64,000 nt of DNA from NCBI RefSeq assembly GCF_923868895.1, contig NZ_OV350343.1, positions 4,030,001-4,094,000 of the forward strand. The letters run 5' to 3'. The first letter of the stretch is position 1. The number at the start of each line of letters is the position of its first letter. The DNA is from Halomonas sp. TD01. GTDB lineage: Bacteria > Pseudomonadota > Gammaproteobacteria > Pseudomonadales > Halomonadaceae. The notes below the pieces were generated by a model. That model was given only the letters and a program-made list of their open reading frames with translations. It searched no databases and was not told the origin of the DNA. The position numbers were made by a program, and so were the translations under genes. This document shows positions 30,590-40,023 of the stretch, piece by piece.

Positions 30590-31258
30590 TTATTCCGTTA
30601 GCGCCAGCAGTGAGCTAATGATCAAATCAGGTTGGCTATGCTCAATCGGCTCGCCGTGATTATAGCCGTAAGGTAACGCCACGGTGGTAAAGCCAGCGGC
30701 TTTGCCTGCGGCGATGTCGTGGCGCGAATCGCCAACCATGACACTTGCCGAAGGTGGAATATCCAACTGTTGAGCCACATGGAGTAGCGGCAGTGGGCTG
30801 GGCTTTTTCTCGGCAAGACTGTCGCCGCCAATGCAGTGCGTAAATAGCGACAATAGTCCAAAATGGCTCAAAATTGGGGCAATAAAGCGCTCAGGCTTGT
30901 TGGTAATCAGTACCAGTGGATAGCCTGCCTTGTGCAAGTCATGCAGTGCTGTTCGCACGCCTGGATAGAGCCGGGTTAGCGCATTGGGAGCAGCACCGTA
31001 ATGGCGCATAAAAGCCTCGTAGGCGGTGGTTTGCAACGCCTGCCCCAGAGCATCTGGTAACGCCCAGGTTAGCGCTCTTTCGACGAGTACCTGAGCACCA
31101 TTACCTACCCAGTCACGCACACGCTCTTCGCCGGGTGCAGGCAGCCCAACGTCACTGAGCGCGCACTCAACCGCCACCGTCAGATCTGGGACCGAATCAA
31201 TCAAAGTGCCATCTAAATCAAACGCAATTAACCGCTTCCCCTGCAAAATGGCGTGCAC
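30590..31258 (-). CDS. gph: phosphoglycolate phosphatase (HAD family)
   Basis: Hydrolyses 2-phosphoglycolate arising from repair of DNA 3'-ends. The 222-residue protein has HAD motif I AFDLDGTLIDS, motif II VLITNKPE, motif III Lys in KKPSP and motif IV MVGDSRHDIAAGKAAG; length and cap insertion (residues about 20-85) match Gph. The start is uncertain: GTG at 31258 has AGGGA nine bases upstream, while GTG at 31267 overlaps that sequence. In related genomes it is followed by trpE; here the neighbour is the metal-binding protein gene, convergent with it. Confidence 0.9.
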   Translation of the reverse strand: MHAILQGKRLIAFDLDGTLIDSVPDLTVAVECALSDVGLPAPGEERVRDWVGNGAQVLVERALTWALPDALGQALQTTAYEAFMRHYGAAPNALTRLYPGVRTALHDLHKAGYPLVLITNKPERFIAPILSHFGLLSLFTHCIGGDSLAEKKPSPLPLLHVAQQLDIPPSASVMVGDSRHDIAAGKAAGFTTVALPYGYNHGEPIEHSQPDLIISSLLALTE

Positions 31259-31411
31259 GCTATTCACTCCCTGCTCTAAACAAAAATAATTTTCAAAAAA
31301 TGGCCGTTAGTAAACGTAATCGCCGTTGATTCTTTTATCCTACCGACTTAGCACGTCGCCAACCACGCCCGAAAGCTCTATGCTGTGACCATATTAGCCG
31401 AGGAGAAAGTA

Positions 31412-32710
31412 ATGACCATCCCCCGAATTGTGATTGTCGGCGGCGGCGCCGGCGGGCTTGCCCTAGCCACGCGTTTAGGACGCACGCTAGGCAAAAAAAA
31501 GCGCGCCGAGATTGTCCTGCTAGACCGCAATGCCACTCATGTATGGAAACCACTTTTACACGAACTCGCTACCGGAGTATTGAACTCCAGCATGGATGAA
31601 GTGGATTATCGCGGCCACTCTTCCGCGCACCATTACCGCTACCAGCGCGGCTCTTTAAATGGCCTTGATCGCGAACAAAAAGTCATTCACCTAGCACCCA
31701 TTAAAGATGAAGACGGCGTTGAAGTCCTTCCCTCTCGGAAACTAACTTACGATTATCTAGTAATAGCGCTCGGCAGTATTTCCAATGATTTTGGTACCAC
31801 AGGCGTTGCTGAACACTGCCACTTTATTGATTCGCCCCAGCAAGCCAAAGCGTTTCAGCGCGATATGATCAATACCTTTTTGCGTTATACCGATCCAACG
31901 CTTCGCCAAAACGCTGAATTGACCATTGGCATTGTGGGCGGTGGCGCAACGGGCGTAGAGCTTTCTGCGGAGCTTTTAGATGCTTCGCGCTTGCTTAATG
32001 CCTACGGCGTCACCGCCGTTGACCACCAAACTATTAGTGTCCACCTCATCGAAGCGGCACCCCGCTTGCTGCCCGGTTTATCAGAACGTATCAGCGAAAC
32101 AGTGCAACAAGAGCTTGAAAGTATGGGCGTTACCGTCCACGCCGGCACCGCTATTCAAGAAGCTCAGCAGTATCAATTGGTGACTGGCGATGGTGAGGTT
32201 ATCGAAACCGACCTAAACGTGTGGGCAGCAGGCATTAAAGCACCACCATTTTTGGCTGAATTAGACTTAACCACTAATAAGAAAAATCAAATCAGCGTTC
32301 ACCAAACGCTTCAGAGCGTGGATGACCCTTATATTTTTGCCATGGGCGACTGCGCTGACTGCCCTCAGGGCGAAGACAAAACCGTGCCACCACGAGCTCA
32401 GGCTGCTCATCAACAAGCCAAAGTGCTTGCCAAAAACCTCGTGCACTGCCTGAATAGTAAACCGCTGCAAAACTTTACTTATCGTGATCACGGTTCGCTT
32501 GTATCGCTCGCCCGCTACGATGCCGTAGGAAACCTAATGCGTAGCTCCGCGTCTCGAGGGCTATTTTTGGAGGGCTGGTTAGCGCGCCAAGCCTACGCTT
32601 CGCTTTATCGAATGCATCAGCTGTCTATTCATGGCGCGCCTAAAACGGGACTCGCATGGCTGGTTGATAAGCTAAACCGCTACCTAAAGCCCCGCATGAA
32701 ATTGCATTAA
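31412..32710 (+). CDS. ndh: type II NADH:quinone oxidoreductase (NDH-2)
   Basis: Peripheral membrane flavoprotein of 432 residues that passes electrons from NADH to quinone without pumping. FAD-binding Rossmann motif VIVGGGAGGLALATRLG at the N-terminus, NADH-binding VGGGATGVELSAEL at about 175-190, and the second FAD motif FAMGDCAD near 310-320. AQAAHQQA is the quinone-side signature of NDH-2. The C-terminal helical stretch (about 385-432) is rich in aromatic and basic residues, as in membrane-anchored members. GAGGAG seven bases before the ATG at 31412 fixes the start. It converges with rpe with only 9 bases between. Confidence 0.93.
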   Translation: MTIPRIVIVGGGAGGLALATRLGRTLGKKKRAEIVLLDRNATHVWKPLLHELATGVLNSSMDEVDYRGHSSAHHYRYQRGSLNGLDREQKVIHLAPIKDEDGVEVLPSRKLTYDYLVIALGSISNDFGTTGVAEHCHFIDSPQQAKAFQRDMINTFLRYTDPTLRQNAELTIGIVGGGATGVELSAELLDASRLLNAYGVTAVDHQTISVHLIEAAPRLLPGLSERISETVQQELESMGVTVHAGTAIQEAQQYQLVTGDGEVIETDLNVWAAGIKAPPFLAELDLTTNKKNQISVHQTLQSVDDPYIFAMGDCADCPQGEDKTVPPRAQAAHQQAKVLAKNLVHCLNSKPLQNFTYRDHGSLVSLARYDAVGNLMRSSASRGLFLEGWLARQAYASLYRMHQLSIHGAPKTGLAWLVDKLNRYLKPRMKLH

Positions 32711-32719
32711 GTTTTCCGC

Positions 32720-33421
32720 TTAGCCGTTACCCTTTGCTAACTCGGCGCGCAGTTGCTGGATAACGCTATCGTAACCGTGCGGGTCGCTTGACTGGTGAGC
32801 ATTGAAGATAGCCGAGCCAGCGACAAAGGTGTCGGCACCCGCAGCGGCGATATCGGCAATGTTATCTACTTTAACGCCACCGTCGATTTCTAAGCGGATC
32901 GGGCGACCTGAGGCTTCGATACGTGCCCGTGCTTCACGCAATTTATCCAGCGTGCCGGGAATAAATGACTGGCCGCCAAAACCCGGGTTGACGCTCATCA
33001 GCAGCACCATATCGATTTTGTCCATGACATAATCGAGATACGAAAGCGGTGTTGCCGGATTAAATACCAGCCCTGCTTTACAGCCACTATCGCGAATCAG
33101 CTGTAATGAGCGATCAACATGTTCTGAGGCTTCCGGGTGAAACGTGATGTAACTCGCCCCAGCCTCACTAAAATCGCCGATCATGCGATCCACGGGTTTG
33201 ACCATTAGGTGCACGTCAATGGGCGCCGTTACACCATGCTGGCGCAATGCTTTGCATACCATCGGCCCAATCGTCAGGTTCGGCACATAGTGATTATCCA
33301 TGACATCGAAATGGACAATATCGGCCCCAGCGGCCAATACATTGTCGACCTCTTCACCAAGACGCGCGAAATTAGCGGAAAGAATCGAAGGGGCAATCAG
33401 GAAGTCCTGCGCAGCGCTCAT
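32720..33421 (-). CDS. rpe: ribulose-phosphate 3-epimerase
   Basis: Interconverts ribulose-5-phosphate and xylulose-5-phosphate in the pentose phosphate pathway. The TIM-barrel protein of 233 residues has the conserved [13 protein letters not shown] start, [17 protein letters not shown] with metal-binding His and Asp, [20 protein letters not shown] and LEIDGGVK. Length is usual for the family. It stands in the rpe-gph-trp neighbourhood common to Pseudomonas relatives, interrupted here by ndh. Confidence 0.96.
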   Translation of the reverse strand: MSAAQDFLIAPSILSANFARLGEEVDNVLAAGADIVHFDVMDNHYVPNLTIGPMVCKALRQHGVTAPIDVHLMVKPVDRMIGDFSEAGASYITFHPEASEHVDRSLQLIRDSGCKAGLVFNPATPLSYLDYVMDKIDMVLLMSVNPGFGGQSFIPGTLDKLREARARIEASGRPIRLEIDGGVKVDNIADIAAAGADTFVAGSAIFNAHQSSDPHGYDSVIQQLRAELAKGNG

Positions 33422-33499
33422 AGTGCATTCCTAGGTTAACAGGGGGAAAGGAAGGCCTATATCTTACCAGAGCCTCCTACGAAGCCCCATCTCCCTAGC

Positions 33500-33642
33500 C
33501 GTTAAAGCCCTGCCGCGAATGCACGCATATCTTTAAATGCATATTTCCAAATAGAATATAAAACATAATTGTAATTCCACAATCACAGGTTTAACCTTAT
33601 CCTCATTGCGATTAAATCGCCCCCAGATGTAAGGAGCCTGTA
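33500..33642 (+). promoter_or_regulatory. cysP: AT-rich promoter region of the sulfate importer operon
   Basis: The stretch 33518-33600 is strikingly AT-rich (for example AATAGAATATAAAACATAATTG) compared with the flanking genes. CysB binds such AT-rich sites ahead of cysP-type operons, so CysB activation is the natural inference. No exact consensus can be assigned by eye. Confidence 0.45.
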
Positions 33643-34680
33643 ATGACGCGATCTACTTTTTTCCGGACTGGCCTACGCCGCAGCCTGCTAGCCGCTGCTG
33701 TTGGCACGACAGTAGCTACCACGGCTGTTTCTACCACGGCAATGGCCCAAGAGCGCGAGCTACTAAACTCCTCTTACGATATTGCCCGTGAATTATTTTC
33801 GGCTATTAATCCGGAATTCCAAGCGTGGTGGCAAGAAGAGCATGGCGAAGAAATTGCTATTAGCCAGTCCCACGGCGGCTCTTCAGCGCAAGCTCGCGCG
33901 ATCATGCAAGGGCTGCGTGCAGATGTAGTCACCTTTAATCAGGTGACTGATGTTCAAGTTCTTGCAGATGCAGGCCTAGTAGCAGAAGACTGGCAGGACG
34001 CGTTCGACAACAATGCTTCTCCCTATTACTCCACCACTGCATTTTTGGTTCGCAAAGGCAACCCGAAAGGTATTGAGAGCTGGGATGACCTGGTGAAAGA
34101 AGACGTGCAGATGGTCTTCCCTAATCCTAAGACGTCCGGTAACGGCCGCTACACCTACCTAGCCGCCTGGGGATTTGCCGAGAACGAATTTGAGGGTGAT
34201 GAAGAGCAAATCCAGGACTTCATGCGTACTTTCTTGCGCAATGTTGCAGTGTTCGATACCGGCGGCCGTGGCGCCACCACTAGCTTTATCGAACGCGGCA
34301 TTGGCGACGTATTGATCAGCTTTGAATCAGAAGTAAACAACATCCGTAGCGAATACGGCAGCGACGACTACGAAGTCATCGTGCCGCCGGTCAGCATTCT
34401 GGCAGAATTCCCCGTTGCGGTAGTGGGTGAAAATGCTGAGCGCAACGGCAACAGCGACCTTGCCCAGAGCTACCTTGAGTATCTCTACCGTGAAGACACC
34501 CAGCGCTTGCTGGCAGGCTTTAACTATCGCGTTCACGATGAAACGGTTGTAGCCGAATTTGCCGATCAATTCCCCGATACCGAACTTTTTGAAGTTGAAG
34601 ATGTGTTTGGCAGCTGGGAAGAAGCAATGGAAAACCACTTTGAAGGCGGCGCCCTACTTGATCAACTGCAACGTCGTTAA
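33643..34680 (+). CDS. cysP: sulfate/thiosulfate-binding periplasmic protein
   Basis: Binding protein of 345 residues with a twin-Arg-like N-terminus and signal peptide to about residue 35 (TTAMAQ). The mature part starts RELLNSSYDIARELF and has the sulfate-binding family patterns QSHGGSSAQARAI, VTFNQVTDV, NPKTSGNGRYTYLAAW and GRGATTSFIERGIGDVLISFE. CysP (thiosulfate) and Sbp (sulfate) cannot be separated with certainty here. It heads a four-gene operon with cysT 9 bases behind. Confidence 0.93.
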   Translation: MTRSTFFRTGLRRSLLAAAVGTTVATTAVSTTAMAQERELLNSSYDIARELFSAINPEFQAWWQEEHGEEIAISQSHGGSSAQARAIMQGLRADVVTFNQVTDVQVLADAGLVAEDWQDAFDNNASPYYSTTAFLVRKGNPKGIESWDDLVKEDVQMVFPNPKTSGNGRYTYLAAWGFAENEFEGDEEQIQDFMRTFLRNVAVFDTGGRGATTSFIERGIGDVLISFESEVNNIRSEYGSDDYEVIVPPVSILAEFPVAVVGENAERNGNSDLAQSYLEYLYREDTQRLLAGFNYRVHDETVVAEFADQFPDTELFEVEDVFGSWEEAMENHFEGGALLDQLQRR

Positions 34681-34689
34681 CGGAACCCC

Positions 34690-35544
34690 ATGAGCCAGCT
34701 AGCATTATGGCGGTCCGGCAGCGCACGCGTGCTGCCGGGCTTTGGCCTATCTATGGGGATCAGCGTCCTATTTATTTCGCTGGTTCTCCTTCTCCCGATC
34801 ACCGGGCTATTTGGCCAGTTGGCAGGGCTTAGCCTTGCCGAATACTGGGCCATTATTACCGAAGGCCGTGTGGTAGCCAGTTACATGGTCACCATAGGAG
34901 CAGCGGCTGTCGCGGCGCTGGTGAATGCAGTATTTGGCTTACTACTCGCCTGGGTACTGGTTCGCTATGAGTTTCCCGGCAAGCGTCTTTTAGATGCCTT
35001 AATGGATCTTCCCTTTGCGCTCCCCACAGCGGTTGCAGGTATTACCCTCGCTACGCTATATGCGGGTAACGGCTGGATGGGCAGCTTATTAGAGCCGCTA
35101 GGGTTTCAAGTAGCCTATACCTGGGTAGGCATTGCACTGGCCATGGCGTTTACCAGCATTCCGTTTGTGGTGCGCACCGTACAGCCGGTGCTGGAGGATT
35201 TACCCGCAGAAGTTGATGAAGCAGCGATGTCTCTTGGAGCAACCGATGGCGTGGCGTTTCGGCGTGTGATTATGCCGCACCTTTGGCCAGCTCTCGTTAC
35301 TGGCACTGGGCTAGCCTTTGTGCGCTCGTTAGGTGAGTTCGGAGCCATTATTTTCATTGCCGGTAATATGCCCTACGAAACAGAAATCACCGCGCTGATG
35401 ATTTTCGTCAAGCTCCAAGAGTATGACTATGCTGGCGCCTCCGCGATTGCCTCCGTCGTGCTCTTTGTGTCACTGGCTCTACTGCTGGCGATCAATATTT
35501 GGCAGGGTCGCTTTGTGCGCCGCTTGCATGGAGGAAAAGGCTAA
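34690..35544 (+). CDS. cysT: sulfate ABC importer permease CysT
   Basis: Inner-membrane subunit of 284 residues with about six membrane segments; the first is at 15-40. Family features include LMDLPFALPTAVAGITLATLY and the coupling loop DEAAMSLGATDGVAFRRVIMPHLWPALVTG followed by RSLGEFGAIIFIAGN. These are diagnostic of the CysT/CysU branch. Its stop codon overlaps the cysW start (TAATG), indicating coupled translation. Confidence 0.94.
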   Translation: MSQLALWRSGSARVLPGFGLSMGISVLFISLVLLLPITGLFGQLAGLSLAEYWAIITEGRVVASYMVTIGAAAVAALVNAVFGLLLAWVLVRYEFPGKRLLDALMDLPFALPTAVAGITLATLYAGNGWMGSLLEPLGFQVAYTWVGIALAMAFTSIPFVVRTVQPVLEDLPAEVDEAAMSLGATDGVAFRRVIMPHLWPALVTGTGLAFVRSLGEFGAIIFIAGNMPYETEITALMIFVKLQEYDYAGASAIASVVLFVSLALLLAINIWQGRFVRRLHGGKG

Positions 35545-36371
35545 TGCGTCGGATTGGTGATGCACCCGCTGTGCGGCGTTTACTCATTGGCGCCGCACTG
35601 TTGCTTTCAGCGCTGTTTTTGCTGCTGCCCTTGGTGGCAATCTTTGCCCAAGCGTTCTCCCAGGGCGTAATGGTCTTTTGGGCTAACGTTAGCAATACAT
35701 TCACCTTGCACGCGATTGGCCTAACGCTCGTCATTGCATTATTAACCATACCGGTATGTCTAGTGTTTGGTGTCGCTTTGGCGTGGCTAGTTACCCGCTT
35801 CAGCTTTCCAGGTCGGCGCATTTTACAAACACTGATCGATATTCCGTTTGCGGTATCCCCAGTAGTAGCAGGCCTTATATATTTACTGCTCTATGGGCGA
35901 AACGGCTGGATTGGCAGCTGGCTAGACACCCACGATATTCAACTGATGTTCGCTTGGCCCGGTATTTTAATGGTGACTATTTTCGTGACCTGCCCGTTTG
36001 TGGCACGCGAACTAATTCCGCTCATGCAGGCCCAAGGTTCCCGGGAAGAAGAAGCCGCCGTGACCCTCGGCGCAGGCGGCTGGACTACTTTTCGGCGTGT
36101 CACGCTACCTAACATTCGCTGGGCACTGCTTTACGGGATCATTCTCACCAACGCGCGTGCGGTGGGTGAATTTGGAGCCGTTTCGGTGGTCGCCGGGGCT
36201 ATTCGTGGTAAGACAAACACCTTACCACTGCACCTAGAGCAGCTTTATCAGGATTACAACGCGGTGGGCGCATTTGCTAGCGCCGCACTGCTGGCCCTTA
36301 TTGCCCTGTTAACCCTTGCGGCCAAGGCAGGCCTGGAATGGCGCGCAGCGCGCCAGGAGGCATTTTTATGA
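35544..36371 (+). CDS. cysW: sulfate ABC importer permease CysW
   Basis: Second permease of 275 residues, homologous to CysT, with [21 protein letters not shown] and the loop [30 protein letters not shown], then [27 protein letters not shown], which marks the CysW branch. The ATG inside the TAATG overlap is chosen over an upstream in-frame start. Its end overlaps the cysA start by 4 bases (ATGA). Confidence 0.94.
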   Translation: MRRIGDAPAVRRLLIGAALLLSALFLLLPLVAIFAQAFSQGVMVFWANVSNTFTLHAIGLTLVIALLTIPVCLVFGVALAWLVTRFSFPGRRILQTLIDIPFAVSPVVAGLIYLLLYGRNGWIGSWLDTHDIQLMFAWPGILMVTIFVTCPFVARELIPLMQAQGSREEEAAVTLGAGGWTTFRRVTLPNIRWALLYGIILTNARAVGEFGAVSVVAGAIRGKTNTLPLHLEQLYQDYNAVGAFASAALLALIALLTLAAKAGLEWRAARQEAFL

Positions 36372-37462
36372 GTATTCGCCTACAGAACATCGCCAAGCAC
36401 TTTGCCAATACCCAAGCGCTTGAGCCGATCAATCTGGACATTCATGAAGGCGAACTAGTCGGACTGCTTGGTCCGTCTGGCTCTGGAAAAACGACACTTC
36501 TACGTATTATTGCCGGCTTGGAGAGCGCTGATCGCTCCCCTCAACCCGGTAAAATACTGTTCGGCGACCGTGATGTAACTAACGTTCACGTTCGCGATCG
36601 CCGCATTGGGTTTGTTTTCCAACACTACGCTCTCTTTCGCCATATGAGCGTGTACGACAATGTAGCCTTTGGGCTAACCGTGATGCCCAAAAAGCGCCGC
36701 CCTTCTAATGGCGAGATTCGTGCCCGCGTATTTAGGCTGCTGGAAATGGTTCAGCTTCAGCATTTAGCGAACCGTTTGCCTGCCCAGCTCTCGGGTGGCC
36801 AGCAGCAACGTGTATCGCTTGCACGCGCCCTGGCCGTAGAGCCTGACGTGTTGTTATTGGATGAGCCGTTTGGTGCGCTGGATGCCAAAGTGCGTCAGGA
36901 TCTACGTCGCTGGCTACGCCGACTTCATGAAGAGCTTAACTTTACCAGCGTGTTTGTTACCCACGACCAAGAAGAAGCATTGGAGCTTTCTGACCGTGTC
37001 GTGGTGATGAGTAACGGTCGTATCGAGCAAATTGATACGCCTGAAACGCTCTATCGTTCGCCCAAAAACCGTTTCGTGTTTGAATTCCTTGGCGACGTTA
37101 ACCACTTAGAAGGCAAAGTACATCAAGGCGTACTCACCTGCGGCGACGCTCATCTCAATGTTGACTTGCCTGACGGTGACGAAGAGTTATTGCTTCGTCC
37201 TCACGAAGTTCGCCTTGCCCAGCAGCCTAGTGCAGAGAGCCACTTACCGGTGACGATTACTGCTATTTCACCGGTAGGTGCTGAAGTGCGTGTTGAACTG
37301 GAGGCCGACTGGCTGGCTAAGCCATGGCTTGCAACGGTGCGCCATGCTGATTTTGAGCAGCTTCAGATGCGCCGTGGACAACGTCTCTTTGTCCATCCAC
37401 GTCAATGGCACCGCTTCCCCGAAGCAGAGCCGAAAGTGGAGAAGCAAAGCCGCGTCGCTTAG
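36368..37462 (+). CDS. cysA: sulfate ABC importer ATPase CysA
   Basis: ATP-binding subunit of 364 residues. Walker [10 protein letters not shown] at about 36-44, the Q-loop FVFQHYALF, signature LSGGQQQR, Walker [12 protein letters not shown] and switch His in [13 protein letters not shown]-terminal regulatory TOBE-like domain extends from about 240. AGGAGG at 36355-36360 precedes the ATG. Last gene of cysPTWA; no clear intrinsic terminator follows in the 126 bases to the convergent AlkB-like gene. Confidence 0.95.
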   Translation: MSIRLQNIAKHFANTQALEPINLDIHEGELVGLLGPSGSGKTTLLRIIAGLESADRSPQPGKILFGDRDVTNVHVRDRRIGFVFQHYALFRHMSVYDNVAFGLTVMPKKRRPSNGEIRARVFRLLEMVQLQHLANRLPAQLSGGQQQRVSLARALAVEPDVLLLDEPFGALDAKVRQDLRRWLRRLHEELNFTSVFVTHDQEEALELSDRVVVMSNGRIEQIDTPETLYRSPKNRFVFEFLGDVNHLEGKVHQGVLTCGDAHLNVDLPDGDEELLLRPHEVRLAQQPSAESHLPVTITAISPVGAEVRVELEADWLAKPWLATVRHADFEQLQMRRGQRLFVHPRQWHRFPEAEPKVEKQSRVA

Positions 37463-37588
37463 GGCGTCCCAACGGCACAAGTGGAAGGTAGCTTTAGCTC
37501 GCCGCTGTAGAGCTTTCACCTTCTATTTGCTCCTCTGGGAGGCCTCTTTCGCTCGCAACCACTAGGCTACCAGCCTACCTAAAGAGGG

Positions 37589-38203
37589 TTAGCGCATTTG
37601 CCTAAACGTTAGGCTCACCCGTGGCTCACGATCTTTCTTGGTTTTAGGCAGGCTGTGTAGCCAATTTTGCTGTGTGGTACCTTTCATAATCAAAAGGCTA
37701 CCGTGCTCTAGGTTAAGCGATACACTCTTCCCTGTTTTTTTATGTTTAAACGAAAACTTTCTTTCACCGCCTAGGCTCAACGCAGCGATCGCACCATTCG
37801 CGATAAGATCTTTTTCGGCATCACTGTGCCAACTCATACCTTCCGTGCCTGAACTATAAAAATTACACAGGCACGAATTAAACACCTCACCGCAGTTACT
37901 CTCCACTACCTGCTTAATTTCTTGTAAAAAACCAGGCCACGCTGACGCCATCTTTGTATAACCTGAGTACGTATAAGAGACCGGTTCATCCGCATACCAG
38001 GCTACTTTCCTCTTGGTAACGATCTCTTTTCCGTAAATAAACGCTCGATCATGCTCCCAACTTAGTTCGCCCCGACATTTAGCTAGATAAATATCGGCAG
38101 TGGTCGTATCTAGAATTTTGCCGTGATAATAAACCGCCCCATCTTGTGGAAGCAGATTAATCAACTTCATATCGTCGTTTTCAAACAGATCTGTAAACGT
38201 CAT
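37589..38203 (-). CDS. alkB: AlkB-like 2-oxoglutarate/Fe(II) dioxygenase
   Basis: Predicted repair dioxygenase of 204 residues that would oxidatively remove alkyl groups from nucleic acid bases. The iron-binding HxD is in MSWHSDAEKDL, the distal His in NWLHSLPKT, and the 2-oxoglutarate-binding Arg in EPRVSLTFRQ. Layout (FNSCLCNFYSSGTEGMSWHSD) is closest to the ALKBH2/3-like bacterial group rather than E. coli AlkB. An internal start at 38170 (MKLINLLPQDG) is possible. The gene and the following DMT gene look less GC-rich than their surroundings, which may mark an acquired segment. Confidence 0.87.
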   Translation of the reverse strand: MTFTDLFENDDMKLINLLPQDGAVYYHGKILDTTTADIYLAKCRGELSWEHDRAFIYGKEIVTKRKVAWYADEPVSYTYSGYTKMASAWPGFLQEIKQVVESNCGEVFNSCLCNFYSSGTEGMSWHSDAEKDLIANGAIAALSLGGERKFSFKHKKTGKSVSLNLEHGSLLIMKGTTQQNWLHSLPKTKKDREPRVSLTFRQMR

Positions 38204-38341
38204 AGCGATGCCTATTTTGTGCCGACTACAAAGACAGCAAGAAACGGGTTTTTCCCATACCCCAAAGGCGGCAATACTGAGTCACACAAGGCTAACCCTA
38301 GGGCCTGCTGACTAATAGAAAACTTTAAAATGGGGTATTAA

Positions 38342-39235
38342 ATGAAAGCAATCGACTATATACGACTACTATCATTAGCCGCCATCTGGGGAGCGAGCTT
38401 TCTTTTCATGCGAATCGCCTCTCCAGCCATAGGGCCAATCAACACAGCATTTTTTAGAGTCTTTTTTGGCCTAATTGGTTTAGCTTTTATCATTTTAATC
38501 ATACGCAAAAGCCTAGAGTTCAGAGGTAAACTAGGTAAGATTTTGATATTGGGTGCTATCAACTCAGGCATTCCTTTTCTTATGTACAGCATAGCAGCAA
38601 CATTATTACCAACTGGATACTCAGCTATTTTAAATGCCACAACTCCTTTAACGGGCGCCATGATTGGCTTATTTATCTTTGGCGAGCGTTTATCGTTAAG
38701 AAAATGGATAGGTGTCACGTTAGGCATTATCGGTATTACAGTCATTACTACGGTGGGTGATTCAAATACCGTCGGCAATATATACATTGGCGTGGCCGCT
38801 TGCATCATAGCCACTATTGGTTACGGCTTTGCGGGGTTTCTCACCCGAAAGTGGATAACCCAACAGGGCGGCCTGGATTCAACACTGGTAGCGTTTGGCA
38901 GTCAAATAGGCGCGACCGCTTTTCTCAGCCCCTTTTTGATCTGGAATATTTCATATGGCCCTAGCATTGATTGGCTTCAAGGTGATGTGTGGATCAGTCT
39001 GCTAGCCGTCGGCTTTTTATGCACCTCTCTCGCTTATATCCTCTATTTTAGATTGATCGCCGACATCGGGCCTTTACGGTCGCTCACCGTCACTTTCTTA
39101 GTACCACCCTTCGCTGTGCTATGGGGCTTTTTAGTTCTTGATGAAACGATTTCCAGCGGATTCCTATCGGGATCTGCCGTTATTTTGCTTTCCGTCTGGT
39201 TAATCGTTGGTCCCGATTCCCAAAAAACAGCCTAA
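38342..39235 (+). CDS. EamA/DMT-family membrane transporter
   Basis: Inner-membrane protein of 297 residues with ten predicted membrane segments in two homologous EamA halves (about 5-140 and 150-292). Family patterns are SLAAIWGASFLFMRIA at the start, ATTPLTGAMIGLFIFGERLSLRKWIGVTLGIIG at the end of half one, and FLVPPFAVLWGFLVLDETIS in half two. Such proteins export amino acids, nucleosides or other metabolites; substrate is unknown. It is divergent from the AlkB-like gene. Confidence 0.88.
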   Translation: MKAIDYIRLLSLAAIWGASFLFMRIASPAIGPINTAFFRVFFGLIGLAFIILIIRKSLEFRGKLGKILILGAINSGIPFLMYSIAATLLPTGYSAILNATTPLTGAMIGLFIFGERLSLRKWIGVTLGIIGITVITTVGDSNTVGNIYIGVAACIIATIGYGFAGFLTRKWITQQGGLDSTLVAFGSQIGATAFLSPFLIWNISYGPSIDWLQGDVWISLLAVGFLCTSLAYILYFRLIADIGPLRSLTVTFLVPPFAVLWGFLVLDETISSGFLSGSAVILLSVWLIVGPDSQKTA

Positions 39236-39371
39236 CGCATTTGATCGATATCGCTGACGGTACTTCTCCCGATGCGGCGTTGAAAGCGACGGCACAACCC
39301 ACACCACCAGAACATACCGCCAGCACACTACCCGCGTTATACTGACGTTTTAGCCATAGCGGAGAAATACC

Positions 39372-39965
39372 ATGCGTCGGCGCCATTTTTTACACCTCTC
39401 TGGTGCACTGCTTACCAGCGTTTTGCTAGCGGCCTGCGCTAGCCCTCAGTACCTACAGCTAAGCCCAGAGCGCAGCGCCAGCGTGCCGCAGACAGGCTCT
39501 GGCCAGCAAGTCACCGTGATAACTGCTGATGCTAGGGAAAGTGAAGTGATTGGAACACGCTCAGGTGGCAGTATGTCTACCGCGCAGATTACCGTGAGTA
39601 GTCATGAGCTAATCCCGCAGCTACAAGCCGAAGCGGAACGCGCTGTTCGCGATATGGGGTTCACCCCAACCCGCGATGCTGCCCAAGGCCGCCCAAGTGT
39701 CACCCTTGAGCTGGCAAGCCTTAACTATGCCAAAGGTGACAGCGGACAACCACTGATCGACGAAGCCCGCCTTGAAGGAATTTTTCGGGCAATCGCCCAG
39801 AACAAAGGCACGACGTATACCGGCACTTACACCTCGCGACGCACCCAAGGCTATGCCATCAAACCCGGCGAAGACGCCAACACACGCATGCTAAACGACT
39901 TGTTAAGTGATGGCTTGAACCGCGCGTTTAGTGACCCAGAACTGGGCCGCTTACTCGCCCGCTAA
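39372..39965 (+). CDS. YajG-family lipoprotein
   Basis: Predicted lipoprotein of 197 residues with signal sequence and lipobox LLAACAS (Cys about 22). The mature protein resembles the YajG family: an N-terminal LQLSP segment, VTVITADARES, IGTRSG and a C-terminal LNDLLSDGLNRAFSDPELGRLL. Function of YajG is not known. It is a single gene followed by a hairpin. Confidence 0.8.
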   Translation: MRRRHFLHLSGALLTSVLLAACASPQYLQLSPERSASVPQTGSGQQVTVITADARESEVIGTRSGGSMSTAQITVSSHELIPQLQAEAERAVRDMGFTPTRDAAQGRPSVTLELASLNYAKGDSGQPLIDEARLEGIFRAIAQNKGTTYTGTYTSRRTQGYAIKPGEDANTRMLNDLLSDGLNRAFSDPELGRLLAR

Positions 39966-39997
39966 ACGGTTTACCCCTAACGGTTTACTCTGAGCAT

Positions 39998-40023
39998 ATC
40001 TGCCCGCCTAGCGGGCAGATTTA
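39998..40023. terminator. hairpin between yajG-like gene and tpm
   Basis: A 10-base stem (ATCTGCCCGC 39998-40007 with 40011-40020), 3-base loop, followed by TTTATA on the forward strand. The weak T tract overlaps the stop codon of the convergent tpm gene. Confidence 0.7.
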
